Shown one piece after another: positions 47,147 through 56,756 of a stretch of DNA of 64,000 nt. The translations under genes were made by a program, and so were the position numbers. The stretch covers positions 5,394,001 to 5,458,000 of the forward strand of contig NZ_CP151726.1 of the NCBI RefSeq assembly GCF_038443385.1, written 5' to 3'. The notes beneath the pieces were generated by a model that was given only the letters and a program-made list of their open reading frames with translations, had not been told where the DNA came from and searched no databases. This DNA comes from Stieleria varia. GTDB lineage: Bacteria > Planctomycetota > Planctomycetia > Pirellulales > Pirellulaceae. The stretch's first letter is position 1. Every line of letters starts with the position of its first letter.

Positions 47147-48556
47147 ATGCACCCCAAATACAATCAGTCAAAGCAAGCCGAACGTAACGCCTCATTGCAG
47201 CGTCGGCGGTTCCTCCGCGGATTGGGTGCGGCCATCGCGGTCCCGATGCTTCCGTCCATCGCACACGCGGCGGGAGATGCTGCCGGAATCAATTCGACCT
47301 CAGGTGCAACAAGCCGGGGAGGCGATGGTTCGGCACCGCTGCGGATGGCCTACTTCATTCATCCCAATGGCGTCGTGCAGGACTACTGGTTCCCCAAAGT
47401 CAACGGCAACGACTTTGAATTCAATCGCACGATGAAACCGCTGGAGGAGGTGAAGGAGCACGTGCAAGTCATCACGGGGCTCGACCAACTCAACGCCACC
47501 CCCGGCAACGATGGCGGGGGCGACCATGCCCGCGCCGGTGCAACGTACTTGACCGGTATGCGTGCGAAGAAGACCGGTGGAAAAGACATTCGCTGCGGAA
47601 TCTCGATCGATCAAGTTGCCGCCCAGCAACTCGGCCACTTGACCCGTTTTGCGTCGTTGGAACTGACCTGTGACGCGATCCGAAACACGGGTAGCTGCGA
47701 TACCGGTTACGCCTGCGCCTACCAGTACAACATGTCCTGGAGTTCGCCAACCACACCGGTCACCCCCGAACCGAATCCGCGTCTGGTGTTTGAACGACTG
47801 TTCGGGACCGGTGACCACGGCGAGCGAAAACGATCCTTTGAAATTCGCCGTGAACGTCAAAAGTCGATTCTCGATTTTGTCATGGAGGACACCCGCTCGC
47901 TGACGCGCGACATGGGATACGAGGATCAGGTTAAATTGGACGAGTACCTGTCCAACGTACGAGAGCTGGAACGTCGCATCTCCGACACGGAGCAGATCGC
48001 AAAAATTCCCGATCCAAACATGCCGACGCCGGCCGGAATTCCTGGCAACATCGGCGACCACATGGACTTGATGTACGACTTGCTCATCTTAGCATTCCAG
48101 ACCGACCAAACTCGAATCGCCACGTTACTGCTGGCATACGATGGCAGCAATCTGCCGTATCCAGAGCTCGGGATTTCAGAGGGCCACCACTGGTTGACGC
48201 ACAATCTGCGCGTGCCGGAGTACAAAGAGAAGGTTGGCCAAATCGAAGTCTATTGGATGCAGCGTTTTGCAAAATTCATCCGCAAGATGCGTGACACTCC
48301 AGACATCGACGGCAGCCGACTGATCGACAACGTGATGATGCTATACGGTAGCGCCATCTCGGATGGCAACATGCACAAGCACGACAATTGTCCGGCGATT
48401 TTGGTCGGCGGCGGCGGAGGCACGCTGCAACCCGGACGCGTGACCGATGCCGCTGGGATACCGATGTCCAACATGTACGTCAGCATGCTGGAAAAATTCG
48501 GAGTCCAGGGCGTAACGCAATTCGGCGACTCCAACGGTCGTTATGACGACATCTGA
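47147..48556 (+). CDS. DUF1552 family protein
   Basis: The 469-aa protein has a Tat-like signal (QRRRFLRGLGAAIAVPML). The body has YFIHPNGVVQDYWFP, ITGLDQLNA, GGDHARAGATYLTG and MLYGSAISDGNMH near the C-terminus. DUF1552 is related to DUF1501 and is nearly always next to a DUF1592 protein, as here. Function unknown; exported and probably acting together with the upstream gene. Confidence 0.9.
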   Translation: MHPKYNQSKQAERNASLQRRRFLRGLGAAIAVPMLPSIAHAAGDAAGINSTSGATSRGGDGSAPLRMAYFIHPNGVVQDYWFPKVNGNDFEFNRTMKPLEEVKEHVQVITGLDQLNATPGNDGGGDHARAGATYLTGMRAKKTGGKDIRCGISIDQVAAQQLGHLTRFASLELTCDAIRNTGSCDTGYACAYQYNMSWSSPTTPVTPEPNPRLVFERLFGTGDHGERKRSFEIRRERQKSILDFVMEDTRSLTRDMGYEDQVKLDEYLSNVRELERRISDTEQIAKIPDPNMPTPAGIPGNIGDHMDLMYDLLILAFQTDQTRIATLLLAYDGSNLPYPELGISEGHHWLTHNLRVPEYKEKVGQIEVYWMQRFAKFIRKMRDTPDIDGSRLIDNVMMLYGSAISDGNMHKHDNCPAILVGGGGGTLQPGRVTDAAGIPMSNMYVSMLEKFGVQGVTQFGDSNGRYDDI

Positions 48557-48613
48557 AATTCGCTAGCCACATCCCAGTCACCGCTGCTCAACGACTCGAC
48601 TAAAAACGCATGG

Positions 48614-49006
48614 ATGTACGGAGCCGCGATCGACCTGGGGCAGCTTGCCGATCACGAGATTGCGATGCCGGCGCTGTCGCAGCACGAGCGAATCACGTGG
48701 TCGTTCGGTCAAAGTGATGGGCAAATCTACGAGCAAGCCGATCTTGTCGCCCAAAGCGAAGACATGGCAAAGAAAACGCACCGAATCCTCGATGGCATCA
48801 TCGCCTACGAAGAACTTTGGTCCGAAGGTAGCGAACCGATGAAACAGATCATGCGAGGCGTCGAGTTGACTCACGACGGCAACACGACCGGCTTTCATTG
48901 GCAAGGCGACGAATCAACGGTTCTGACGGGACTCGATGACGCGCTTCAGCGGCTGGATACTTGGAAACCGATATGGAAGAAACAGCACAGAGCAGCTCAT
49001 CAGTGA
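48614..49006 (+). CDS. Hypothetical protein, 130 aa
   Basis: A compact globular-looking sequence without signal peptide: LSQHERITWSFGQSDGQIYEQADLV, then GIIAYEELWSEGSEPMKQIMRGVEL, then STVLTGLDDALQRLDTW. I do not recognise a family. Amphipathic segments and ordinary composition favour a real gene or the surviving end of one. It follows the DUF1552 gene by 57 bp. Confidence 0.45.
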   Translation: MYGAAIDLGQLADHEIAMPALSQHERITWSFGQSDGQIYEQADLVAQSEDMAKKTHRILDGIIAYEELWSEGSEPMKQIMRGVELTHDGNTTGFHWQGDESTVLTGLDDALQRLDTWKPIWKKQHRAAHQ

Positions 49007-49418
49007 TTCTTGCACGGACGCATTGACGACAGAATGCTGCGCGAAGTTCGCATCAAATCTCAGCAATCTTGATTTGCCGGATCGCCATCCTCGTCCTCCG
49101 AGTGCGATCCGATCGCGATGGCAGGCTTTCGACCATCGGATGGTCGGAAAAGCACCGAATGCGTGCTGGTGAGCGATCTTGATCGTATCGGCTCTCCAGC
49201 TTTTGCACGGTGGAAATTTCCCGTGAAAGAACTCCCTTTCTCGTCAATTAAGGAATGCGAATTGCCGCAGAGCTGGAGCAAAGAGTCGACAAAGATAACG
49301 TCGACTTTGATTTCGGTGTTCTGTGCTACCGAGGCTCAGGGAGCAAGCCTCTCTGTTCCGTGGCGATCAGATTCACTGCCGTTGAGTTTCCGAGTCATTG
49401 AAACGGAGGAGATCGAAG
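49007..49418. other. 412-bp gap without a supported gene
   Basis: Open frames here have random-looking translations and no motif. Just before the CBS gene there is a good ribosome binding site GGAGGA at about 49406. Nothing else was recognised. Confidence 0.45.
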
Positions 49419-49865
49419 ATGAAATTGAAAGATGTGATGACCACGCACGTCCGCGGGATTTCGGCAGACGAGAGTGTCCGCAACGCAGCGGAGGCAATGA
49501 GCCAAATGCAAGTCGGATCGCTACCGGTGTTTCGCGATGGAAAACCAATTGGAATCATCACTGATCGCGATATCGTCGTTCGCTGCGTTGCTGCCGGCTT
49601 GGATTGTTCTCAAACGCCGTGCAGACAAGCAATGACGGGAGAGCTGATCACGTTGCCCGAGACGACGGACATCGAGGCTGCGGCGAGCGCCATGGAGGAA
49701 CGTCAAATTCGTCGGTTGTTGGTGACGGGCGAAAACTACGACATCGTGGGAATTGTCTCGGTCGGCGATATCGCCGCCAATTCGGGATCACAAAAAGTGT
49801 GCGCGGAATTGATCGAGAGAATGTCGGTCCCCGCCGAACCGGTGCGTTTCGAAGCGGTGCAATAG
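49419..49865 (+). CDS. CBS-domain pair protein
   Basis: The ATG at 49419 follows GGAGGAGATCGAAG. The 148-aa protein has two CBS motifs: MKLKDVMTTHVRGISADESVRNAAEAM ... GIITDRDIVVR, and MTGELITLPETTDIEAAASAM ... VGIVSVGDIAAN. Such stand-alone pairs bind adenosine nucleotides and often act as stress or hypoxia-type regulators. It is the first of a set with dodecin and the DedA/oxidase genes, although dodecin is on the opposite strand. Confidence 0.9.
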   Translation: MKLKDVMTTHVRGISADESVRNAAEAMSQMQVGSLPVFRDGKPIGIITDRDIVVRCVAAGLDCSQTPCRQAMTGELITLPETTDIEAAASAMEERQIRRLLVTGENYDIVGIVSVGDIAANSGSQKVCAELIERMSVPAEPVRFEAVQ

Positions 49866-49966
49866 CGGTTGCACCGCTGTTCATCGAAACAAAGAAATTT
49901 CAACACGGGTGATGTCGGGAAGATCATCACCCGTCGGACGAGTCGCCGTCCAGGAACCTCATCATT

Positions 49967-50173
49967 TTATTTGTCGAGCGTGAAGCCGATCTTCACGGTG
50001 ACTTGCCAGTGGTCAACCTTGCCATCGGTGATGTCACCTCGGGATTCAGTCACTTCAAACCATCGCATCCCTCGGACGGTTTTTGAAGCATGAGTGATCG
50101 CGTTCTCGACGGCGTCTTCGATCGACGTCTTTGACGATCCGGTAATCTCGATTACTTCTAAAACGAGCACCAT
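49967..50173 (-). CDS. Dodecin flavoprotein
   Basis: The 68-aa protein starts MVLVLEVIEITGSSKTSIEDAVENAI and has HASKTVRGMRWFEVTESRGDI, ending HWQVTVKIGFTLD. This is the dodecin family pattern and length. Dodecins form 12-mers that store or buffer flavins. The Trp in RGMRWFEV is the flavin-stacking residue. It is transcribed on the opposite strand to its neighbours. Confidence 0.9.
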   Translation of the reverse strand: MVLVLEVIEITGSSKTSIEDAVENAITHASKTVRGMRWFEVTESRGDITDGKVDHWQVTVKIGFTLDK

Positions 50174-50337
50174 TCGCGGTACCAACGCGTCCAACTGCTC
50201 CGCTCGCCGGCGGCGAAGCTCACCAAGAATTCCCTAGGTGAGCGCGACAACACCGAAAGTCGTGGCGTCATTGCTACTTGGCATGGTGATTGCATCGCTA
50301 CGTAATAAGCAAACAATCAATTGGAGGATTTCAACCG

Positions 50338-50955
50338 ATGGAAGCATGGGTTCGCAATTTTTTAGAAGAGTTTGGAGCACTCGGCGTCGGACTATTGATG
50401 CTGGTCGAAAACATCTTTCCACCGATTCCATCGGAGATTGTGATGCCTTGGTCTGGCTACTCCGTCAGCCAGGGTGACAACTCGTTCATCGCAGTGGTTG
50501 CTGCCGGCAGTATCGGCTCATTTGCTGGTGCCATGTTTTGGTACTACCTTGCTCGCTGGATCGGCAAGGATCGGTTGTCGCGTTGGATTCGCGGTCACGG
50601 CGCCTGGCTGACGATAACGCCGAATGATCTCGATCGCGTGGAATCTTGGTTTGAACGCTGGGGATCGGTTGCCGTATTGGTGTGTCGTCTGGTTCCTGGT
50701 GTACGAACACTGATCAGCGTCCCCGCAGGATTCTCGACGATGTCAACACTCCGTTTCTCGCTGATGACCGCGATCGGGGTGGTGATTTGGACAACGTTAC
50801 TGGCGGTGATCGGCTGGTGGTTGGGCGACAACTATGCCGACCTAGCCGGGCCGCTAAGTTGGGTCAGCACCTTGGTAATTGTGGGCTTGGTCGGCTGGTG
50901 GTTGTGGCGACTGTTGCAACAGCGAAAGATTCGCTTGCAAGAGGCCAATTCATGA
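50338..50955 (+). CDS. DedA family membrane protein
   Basis: The 205-aa protein starts at ATG 50338 behind the ribosome site TTGGAGGATT. Its DedA pattern is GLLMLVENIFPPIPSEIVMPWSGY, then GSFAGAMFWYYLARWIGKDRL, and the motif VCRLVPGVRTLISVPAGFSTM. DedA proteins act as undecaprenyl-phosphate or phospholipid flippases that depend on proton-motive force. The stop overlaps the next start in ATGA, so it is the first gene of the coupled oxidase operon. Confidence 0.92.
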   Translation: MEAWVRNFLEEFGALGVGLLMLVENIFPPIPSEIVMPWSGYSVSQGDNSFIAVVAAGSIGSFAGAMFWYYLARWIGKDRLSRWIRGHGAWLTITPNDLDRVESWFERWGSVAVLVCRLVPGVRTLISVPAGFSTMSTLRFSLMTAIGVVIWTTLLAVIGWWLGDNYADLAGPLSWVSTLVIVGLVGWWLWRLLQQRKIRLQEANS

Positions 50956-51875
50956 ACGTTGCTCTCTCCCAATCAACTCTTGATCCCGCCGGTCGAGGCG
51001 CGGAAGTGATCGCGGATCTGTTCTGGGTGATGGCTATCGGTGGTGTCTGTATCTGGTTGTTGGTGATCGGTCTAGCAGTTTACGCAATCTTGCGTCCCGG
51101 TAAACATCAGGCAAAGACGACGCGAGTGTTGGTGATCGGTGGTGGTGCGGTATTCCCGACACTCGTCTTAACAGGCTTGCTGACATACGGCTTGTCAATC
51201 TTGCCGGACTTACAAAGCCCCGCTCCGCAAGGCAGCCAAGTTGTCGAAGTGGTTGGTGTGCGTTGGTGGTGGCGAGTCCGATATCGCTTGCCTAGTGGAA
51301 AAACGGTCGAAACGGCCAACGAGATACATTTGCCTGTTGGCGAAGCGGTCGAGTTCAAGCTCACCAGCGAGGATGTCATCCATTCGTTTTGGATTCCCGC
51401 GTTGGGCGGCAAGATGGACATGATTCCGGGACGTGAGAATCGCTTGAAGTTGTTTCCGACCAAGACGGGTGTTTTCCGTGGTGTGTGCGCGGAGTTCTGC
51501 GGTGCCGCTCATGCTCAGATGTCGTTTGACGTCGTGGTCCAGTCCAGGGACGAATTTGATCGATGGCTGGTTGAACTGCAGCAGTCGGCTGGTGAATCAG
51601 ACCACGCCGGCCAAGCCGTCTTTCGATCACGCGGCTGTGGTGCGTGTCACACGATTCGCGGAACAGAGTTTGACGGCGTGGTCGGCCCTGATCTGACTCA
51701 TTTTGGCTCACGGCGAAGTATCGGAGCATCGGTCTTGGCAAACACACCAGAGAATCTGACTCGCTGGATCAGTCATACGCATCAGGTCAAACCCGGCGTC
51801 GAGATGCCCGCGTTTGATTCGATCGACGCGGAGAAGTTGGCGGAGTTGGTCGACTATTTGATGGAACTCCGATGA
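50952..51875 (+). CDS. coxB: Cytochrome c oxidase subunit II with fused cytochrome c (caa3-type)
   Basis: The 307-aa protein has two membrane helices (VIADLFWVMAIGGVCIWLLVIG and VFPTLVLTGLLTYG). It then has the CuA domain: first His in DVIHSFWIPALGGKMDMIPG, and CAEFCGAAHAQM (Cys-x3-Cys-x3-His-x2-Met). A C-terminal haem-c domain follows, with CGACHTIRG and the axial Met in GVEMPAF. This is the electron entry of a caa3-type oxidase. It overlaps the DedA stop. Confidence 0.95.
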   Translation: MNVALSQSTLDPAGRGAEVIADLFWVMAIGGVCIWLLVIGLAVYAILRPGKHQAKTTRVLVIGGGAVFPTLVLTGLLTYGLSILPDLQSPAPQGSQVVEVVGVRWWWRVRYRLPSGKTVETANEIHLPVGEAVEFKLTSEDVIHSFWIPALGGKMDMIPGRENRLKLFPTKTGVFRGVCAEFCGAAHAQMSFDVVVQSRDEFDRWLVELQQSAGESDHAGQAVFRSRGCGACHTIRGTEFDGVVGPDLTHFGSRRSIGASVLANTPENLTRWISHTHQVKPGVEMPAFDSIDAEKLAELVDYLMELR

Positions 51876-51989
51876 TCGAGTCAAACCATAGCAGAAGTCG
51901 CAAAGGCATTTGGCGATACCGGACGACGCAGATACTCTTGCTAAGTTTCTCGACAGACAAACGAGTTGAGATCCGGCAGGAGGCGCACG

Positions 51990-54551
51990 ATGGATGAACG
52001 CGCAGAACGGCTGCTAAAAGCATGGGAGACGCCGAAGGGTTGGCGGTACTGGTCGGCGGTCAACAACTCAGAGGTGGGACTTTGGTACACACTGGCCGCG
52101 TTCGCATTCTTTTTGTTCGGCGGCGTGCTGGCGTTGATCATGAGGATTCAGCTTGCCATTCCCGACAACGACTGGTTAACCCCTGAACAATACAATCAGG
52201 TCTTCACGATGCACGGCAGCGTGATGATGTTTCTGTTTGCCGTGCCGATTTTGGAAGCGATTTCGATCATGTTGTTGCCCGAAATGCTGGGCGCGCGTGA
52301 CCTTCCATTTCCACGTCTGTCGGCATACGGTTTTTGGTGCTTTTTGATCGGCGGCGTCTTCGTCTGCGGATCACTTTTCTTCGGCGTCGGGCCACGTGGC
52401 GGATGGTTCATGTATCCGCCGATGACGACGCAGTACCAAACCGATGTGGGACCTGACATATGGCTGTTGGGGCTGTCGTTCATCGAGATCGCTTCCATCG
52501 CGGCGGCTGTGGAGTTGATTGTCGGGACATTGAAATGTCGACCGCCGGGGATGCGATTGAATCTGATTCCACTGTATGCGTGGTACATCTTGGTCGTCGC
52601 GGTGATGATCCTGTTCGCATTTCCACCATTGATCGCCGGTGACCTGTTGATGGAACTGGAACGCGCACTTGACTGGCCATTCTTTGATGCCGAGCGTGGC
52701 GGTGACCCGATGCTTTGGCAACACCTGTTTTGGATTTTCGGGCACCCGGAGGTCTACATCGTGTTCTTGCCGTCGATCGCGTTGGTCGCGATGATCGTGC
52801 CGACCTTCGCGCGGACGCCGATCGCCGGCTACGGCTGGATCGTGTTGGCAGCGGTGGGAACCGGTTTTCTGAGTTTTGGGCTTTGGGTTCACCACATGTT
52901 CACGACAGGATTGCCCGGAATCTCAATCGGAATCTTTTCGGCAGCGTCGGAGGCGGTCGCTATTCCGACCGGCGTGCAAATCTTTTGCTTCATCGCAACA
53001 CTGTTGATCGGTCGGGTCAGACGCAACGTCGCGTTGATGTTTGTGCTGGCCGGGCTGGCCACGTTCATCATCGGCGGACTGACCGGAGTGATGATCGCGA
53101 TTGCACCGTTTGACTATCAAGTTCATGACACCTACTTCATCGTCGGCCATTTGCACTACGTGTTGGTCGGCGGAACGATCTTCCCAATTGTGGCAGGGTT
53201 TTACTATTACTACCCGTTCGTGACAGGCAAGCAACTCAGTGAACGACTGGGAACGATTGCATTCTGGGTCATGCTGATTGGATTCAACGTCGCTTTCTTT
53301 CCGATGCATATCAGCGGTTTGATCGGGATGCCTCGCCGCGTCTACACGTACCCTGGCGGTATGGGGTTTGAGTTGCCCAACCTGATCTCATCCATCGGTG
53401 CTTTCACGCTAGGTATCGGATTCTTGATCCTGTTGTACGACGTGTTTCGCCCCAAAGGTAAACAGCCACTGGTCAAACGCAACCTGTGGAATGCGGGAAC
53501 ACTGGAATGGAGCGGCCAAGTTCCCGATCAACCGTGGGGCATCCGCAGCATTCCAATCGTGACGACACGTTACCCGCTTTGGGAGCAAGAGAACTTTCTA
53601 AAGGACGTCGACGAGGGCAACTTCTACCTCCCGGATGCAGAAGAGGGATTAAGAGAAACGATGGTCACGAGCACGGTCGATGCCGAACCGATGCAGTGTT
53701 TGCGTGTCCCGGGGCCGACATTTCTGACTCTGTTTGCGGCAATGTTCACCGGGGCAGTGTTCATTTTCTCAACCTTTCACTGGTATTGGGCGGCAGGTGT
53801 TAGCTGTGTACTGTCGTTTGCGACCATCCTCATCTGGCTGTGGACCGGGACGGCGATCATTCCTGAAAAAGACACAAAGGACGTCGGGCTGGATTTGACG
53901 TTGCCGACGTATGTTTCGGGTCCCGCAGCGGTCGGATGGTGGGCGATGTTCATCACCATGTTGGGCGACATGACCGCATTTGTATCGCTTGTATTCGGAT
54001 ACTTTTTTTACTGGACCGTACATGAAGACTTTCCTCCGACGCAGTTTGACGGGCGAATCGTTATGGGGCCGGGCATGGTCTGGCCTCTTTGCTCGGTCGC
54101 GCTGGCGATCTTGGCTTGGTTGTCTGTTTTGTTGTCGCGCCGCTGGAATCGTACTGGAACGAACGTAGCGACAGTCAACGCGACGATCGATCAGAAATCT
54201 AAACGCCGAGACACATGGCGAGCTTCGATTCGGTTCTATTTCGGCATCGCCATCGCAATACTGCTTGGGCTTGCTTCCGCATGGGCACTTTTTTGGGGAC
54301 CGTATTCAAACGGCGTTGATCCGACGCAGCATGTCTATTGCGCCAGCGTCTCCGTCTTGGTGTTGTGGACGATATTACACTTGCTCGTGGGGGTGGTGAT
54401 GTTGGTTTACACCGCTGCACGACGCGTATGCGGGCTTATGGATGCCGTCCACGATGCAGACATTGTCAACGTCACTCTGTACTGGCACTTTTTGGCGTTG
54501 ACCGCCACGATCACCGGAACTGTCATCGCTCTGTTTCCGGAGGTAGCATGA
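51990..54551 (+). CDS. ctaD: Haem-copper oxidase subunit I fused to subunit III
   Basis: The 853-aa protein starts at ATG 51990 behind GGCAGGAGG. Subunit I has the haem a ligand in TMHGSVMMF, ARDLPFPRLSAYGFW (D-channel region), HPEVYIVFLP (CuB His and the cross-linked Tyr), WVHHMFTTGLP (CuB), and HDTYFIVGHLHYVL (haem ligands). From about residue 590 there is a subunit III region with several helices (WWAMFITMLGDMTAFVSLVFGYFFYW). CoxA/CoxC fusion is known in several phyla. It reduces O2 and pumps protons in the cytoplasmic membrane. Confidence 0.94.
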   Translation: MDERAERLLKAWETPKGWRYWSAVNNSEVGLWYTLAAFAFFLFGGVLALIMRIQLAIPDNDWLTPEQYNQVFTMHGSVMMFLFAVPILEAISIMLLPEMLGARDLPFPRLSAYGFWCFLIGGVFVCGSLFFGVGPRGGWFMYPPMTTQYQTDVGPDIWLLGLSFIEIASIAAAVELIVGTLKCRPPGMRLNLIPLYAWYILVVAVMILFAFPPLIAGDLLMELERALDWPFFDAERGGDPMLWQHLFWIFGHPEVYIVFLPSIALVAMIVPTFARTPIAGYGWIVLAAVGTGFLSFGLWVHHMFTTGLPGISIGIFSAASEAVAIPTGVQIFCFIATLLIGRVRRNVALMFVLAGLATFIIGGLTGVMIAIAPFDYQVHDTYFIVGHLHYVLVGGTIFPIVAGFYYYYPFVTGKQLSERLGTIAFWVMLIGFNVAFFPMHISGLIGMPRRVYTYPGGMGFELPNLISSIGAFTLGIGFLILLYDVFRPKGKQPLVKRNLWNAGTLEWSGQVPDQPWGIRSIPIVTTRYPLWEQENFLKDVDEGNFYLPDAEEGLRETMVTSTVDAEPMQCLRVPGPTFLTLFAAMFTGAVFIFSTFHWYWAAGVSCVLSFATILIWLWTGTAIIPEKDTKDVGLDLTLPTYVSGPAAVGWWAMFITMLGDMTAFVSLVFGYFFYWTVHEDFPPTQFDGRIVMGPGMVWPLCSVALAILAWLSVLLSRRWNRTGTNVATVNATIDQKSKRRDTWRASIRFYFGIAIAILLGLASAWALFWGPYSNGVDPTQHVYCASVSVLVLWTILHLLVGVVMLVYTAARRVCGLMDAVHDADIVNVTLYWHFLALTATITGTVIALFPEVA

Positions 54552-54955
54552 TGCCCGGCGTCGAATCACCAACCAAACACGCCGAATCGAAACCGAAAAC
54601 AATTCGGGATCACCTTTGGTGGATTGTGATCTCGCCCTGCACGTGGGCGATTCATTTCTTGGCGTGCTACATCACTGTCGCGATCTGGTATGAGAAACTC
54701 GCGGAAACACACGATTTGAAGACGCTCTGGACTCTGATATCGCTCTATTCAGTGCCGGCGATTCTCGTCATTGTCTTGGTTGCTGGGATGAGTTATCAGA
54801 ATTTTCGGCGGGGCGATCCGCCCATTCCCTACGACTTTGATGACCCCGACGAACGCACTCACTTTCTGGGGTTCACCGCATTCCTGCTGTCACTGCTCAG
54901 CCTCATCGCGACGCTGTACACCGTGTTGGTTTTTGTCATGGTGGGAGGACACTGA
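54548..54955 (+). CDS. Small membrane protein of the oxidase operon
   Basis: The 135-aa protein has a helix at WWIVISPCTWAIHFLACYITVAIWY, another at WTLISLYSVPAILVIVLVAGM, and a third near the end (FTAFLLSLLSLIATLYTVLVF). It overlaps both neighbours (ATGA with ctaD, TGATG with ctaG). It is probably an assembly factor or a subunit IV-like piece; there is no similarity that decides this. Confidence 0.75.
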   Translation: MMPGVESPTKHAESKPKTIRDHLWWIVISPCTWAIHFLACYITVAIWYEKLAETHDLKTLWTLISLYSVPAILVIVLVAGMSYQNFRRGDPPIPYDFDDPDERTHFLGFTAFLLSLLSLIATLYTVLVFVMVGGH

Positions 54956-55641
54956 TGAAGTTGACTGCTTGGAACGTCGGCTGGTTGGTGCTGCTGATTG
55001 CTTGGATGGGGCCACTGCCCCATCTCGCCCAATCCTCCTTCGCCGCGCACATGACGCTACACATGGCAGTTGTCGCGGTGGCAGCACCATTGTTGTCGAT
55101 TGGGATGTCGGGGCTGCATTACGATCCCGTCCGCCGTGTGCCATCGTTGTTCTCGCCCATCCCCGCATCGATAGGCGAGCTGGTGATTGTCTGGGCTTGG
55201 CATGCGCCGGGACTGCATCATTTTGCGAGACACTCGTCGATCGGATTTCTTATCGAACAGACGATGTTCTTGTGCGCCGGCGTCTGGGTTTGGTTGTCGG
55301 CCTTTGGAGGCGAGATTCCTCGATCGCCGCGGCGCAGCGGCGCTGGAGTGATTGGTTTGTTGTTGACGTCGATGCACATGACGTTGCTCGGTGCGTTGTT
55401 GGTGATGTCGCCACGGTTGTTGTATTCGCATCATCACGGTGGCGGCGGACTGTCACCAATCACGGACCAACACCTGGGAGGCGCGGTGATGTTGATCGTC
55501 GGCGGCGCAGCATTCCTGGCGGGCGGTTTGTGGTTGACGAAGGATTTAATCACGCTCGCTCACAGCGAGAATCGACGAGATCCTCGGACTTCTGAGACAG
55601 CTCTACCTCCGTATGCTCCACCCGCGGGAGCGAAGACATGA
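54955..55641 (+). CDS. ctaG: CtaG-type (caa3) oxidase assembly protein
   Basis: The 228-aa membrane protein matches the caa3-type CtaG family: SSFAAHMTLHMAVVAVAAPLL, VIVWAWHAPGLHHFAR, EQTMFLCAGVWVWLSAFGG and LTSMHMTLLGALLVM, with conserved His pairs suited to metal handling. It would help assemble CuB or CuA. It is coupled to both neighbours by overlaps. Confidence 0.88.
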   Translation: MKLTAWNVGWLVLLIAWMGPLPHLAQSSFAAHMTLHMAVVAVAAPLLSIGMSGLHYDPVRRVPSLFSPIPASIGELVIVWAWHAPGLHHFARHSSIGFLIEQTMFLCAGVWVWLSAFGGEIPRSPRRSGAGVIGLLLTSMHMTLLGALLVMSPRLLYSHHHGGGGLSPITDQHLGGAVMLIVGGAAFLAGGLWLTKDLITLAHSENRRDPRTSETALPPYAPPAGAKT

Positions 55642-56756
55642 AGATTACCTTTCGACGAACACTCATCACTGTCACGTTGCTCGCTGTCGCCGGCGTCGTC
55701 GTTCTGGTCAGCGGTGTCATTCCGGTGACAGCCAGCAGCGGTCATTGGCCAATCACGGCATGGTTGCTGGACTACGCCAGCGATCGTTCGGTGGACTTTC
55801 ACAGCAACGGAATCGAGGTTCCGCCGCTGGACGAAACCGGCATGGTCAAATTGGGAGCTGGGACCTATCAGACCAATTGCATTTTCTGTCACGGGCAACC
55901 CGGCAAAGAGCAACCGCCTGTCGCACAAGGCATGACGCCGCAGCCACCGCTGCTGCGAGTCTCGATGGCGGGGATGAGTTCAGAGGAGAAGTTCTACATT
56001 CTCAAGCACGGTGTCAAGTTCGCCGGGATGCCGGCCTGGCCGACACAGAATCGAGACGATGAAATCTGGCCGGTCGTCGCTTTTCTCAATCAGCTTCCTG
56101 AAATGAGTCACCAACAGTATCTAAAGGACACGCGAGTCGACCCCGCTGAGACAGACAATCCGATCAAACGCTTTGTCGCCGAGCATTGCGCATCATGTCA
56201 TGGCTTGGATGGCAACAAGAACGTCAATCGGCGTGTGCCGGTTTTGGCTGGACAAAACAGAGCCTACCTAAAAGCGTCGATTCAATCCTTTCACGACATG
56301 ACACGGCACAGTGGTGTCATGATGCCGGTGGCATACCATTTGACGCAATCGCAAATCAACGAATTGGCAGGCTACTTTGCAAATCAATCACGCAATGATT
56401 CTGCAAATCATCGCCGGGAGCTCAAGGAGCTGGACATGAATGATTTGATTGATTTTGGCAGGCAGTTAGCTCACGAAGGTGATGCATCGGCAAAGATCCC
56501 CTCGTGCGTCGATTGTCATGGACCAGGCGATTGGCTTCGTAGCGATACTCATCCGCGATTGACGGGGCAACCGGCTTGGTACATCACCAGGCAGTTGGAA
56601 CTATTTGGCCAGCGAAAACGTGGTGGCAGTGAGGCGGAGATCATGCACAAGATTGCCGACAAACTGGATGACCGATCGCGGAGAGCTCTGGCTATCTATT
56701 ATGAATCGGCAGCAATGCATGAAGGCGATGCGACCGCGAAAGAAGGCGGATCATGA
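55638..56756 (+). CDS. Tri-haem c-type cytochrome
   Basis: The 372-aa protein has an N-terminal membrane or signal segment (LITVTLLAVAGVVVLVSGVI). It has three haem-c sites: CIFCHG near residue 81, CASCHG near 184, and CVDCHG near 292. Each is followed by a Met or His candidate ligand (for example GVMMPVAYHL). It is probably the electron donor to the caa3 oxidase CuA/cytochrome c. Its ends overlap ctaG and the MFP gene by 4 bp each. Confidence 0.9.
   Translation: MKITFRRTLITVTLLAVAGVVVLVSGVIPVTASSGHWPITAWLLDYASDRSVDFHSNGIEVPPLDETGMVKLGAGTYQTNCIFCHGQPGKEQPPVAQGMTPQPPLLRVSMAGMSSEEKFYILKHGVKFAGMPAWPTQNRDDEIWPVVAFLNQLPEMSHQQYLKDTRVDPAETDNPIKRFVAEHCASCHGLDGNKNVNRRVPVLAGQNRAYLKASIQSFHDMTRHSGVMMPVAYHLTQSQINELAGYFANQSRNDSANHRRELKELDMNDLIDFGRQLAHEGDASAKIPSCVDCHGPGDWLRSDTHPRLTGQPAWYITRQLELFGQRKRGGSEAEIMHKIADKLDDRSRRALAIYYESAAMHEGDATAKEGGS

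Noticed and set aside
49118-49564. Plus-strand 148-aa open frame before the CBS gene
   Set aside because: It overlaps the CBS gene in another frame and has no motif; the CBS start has its own ribosome binding site.
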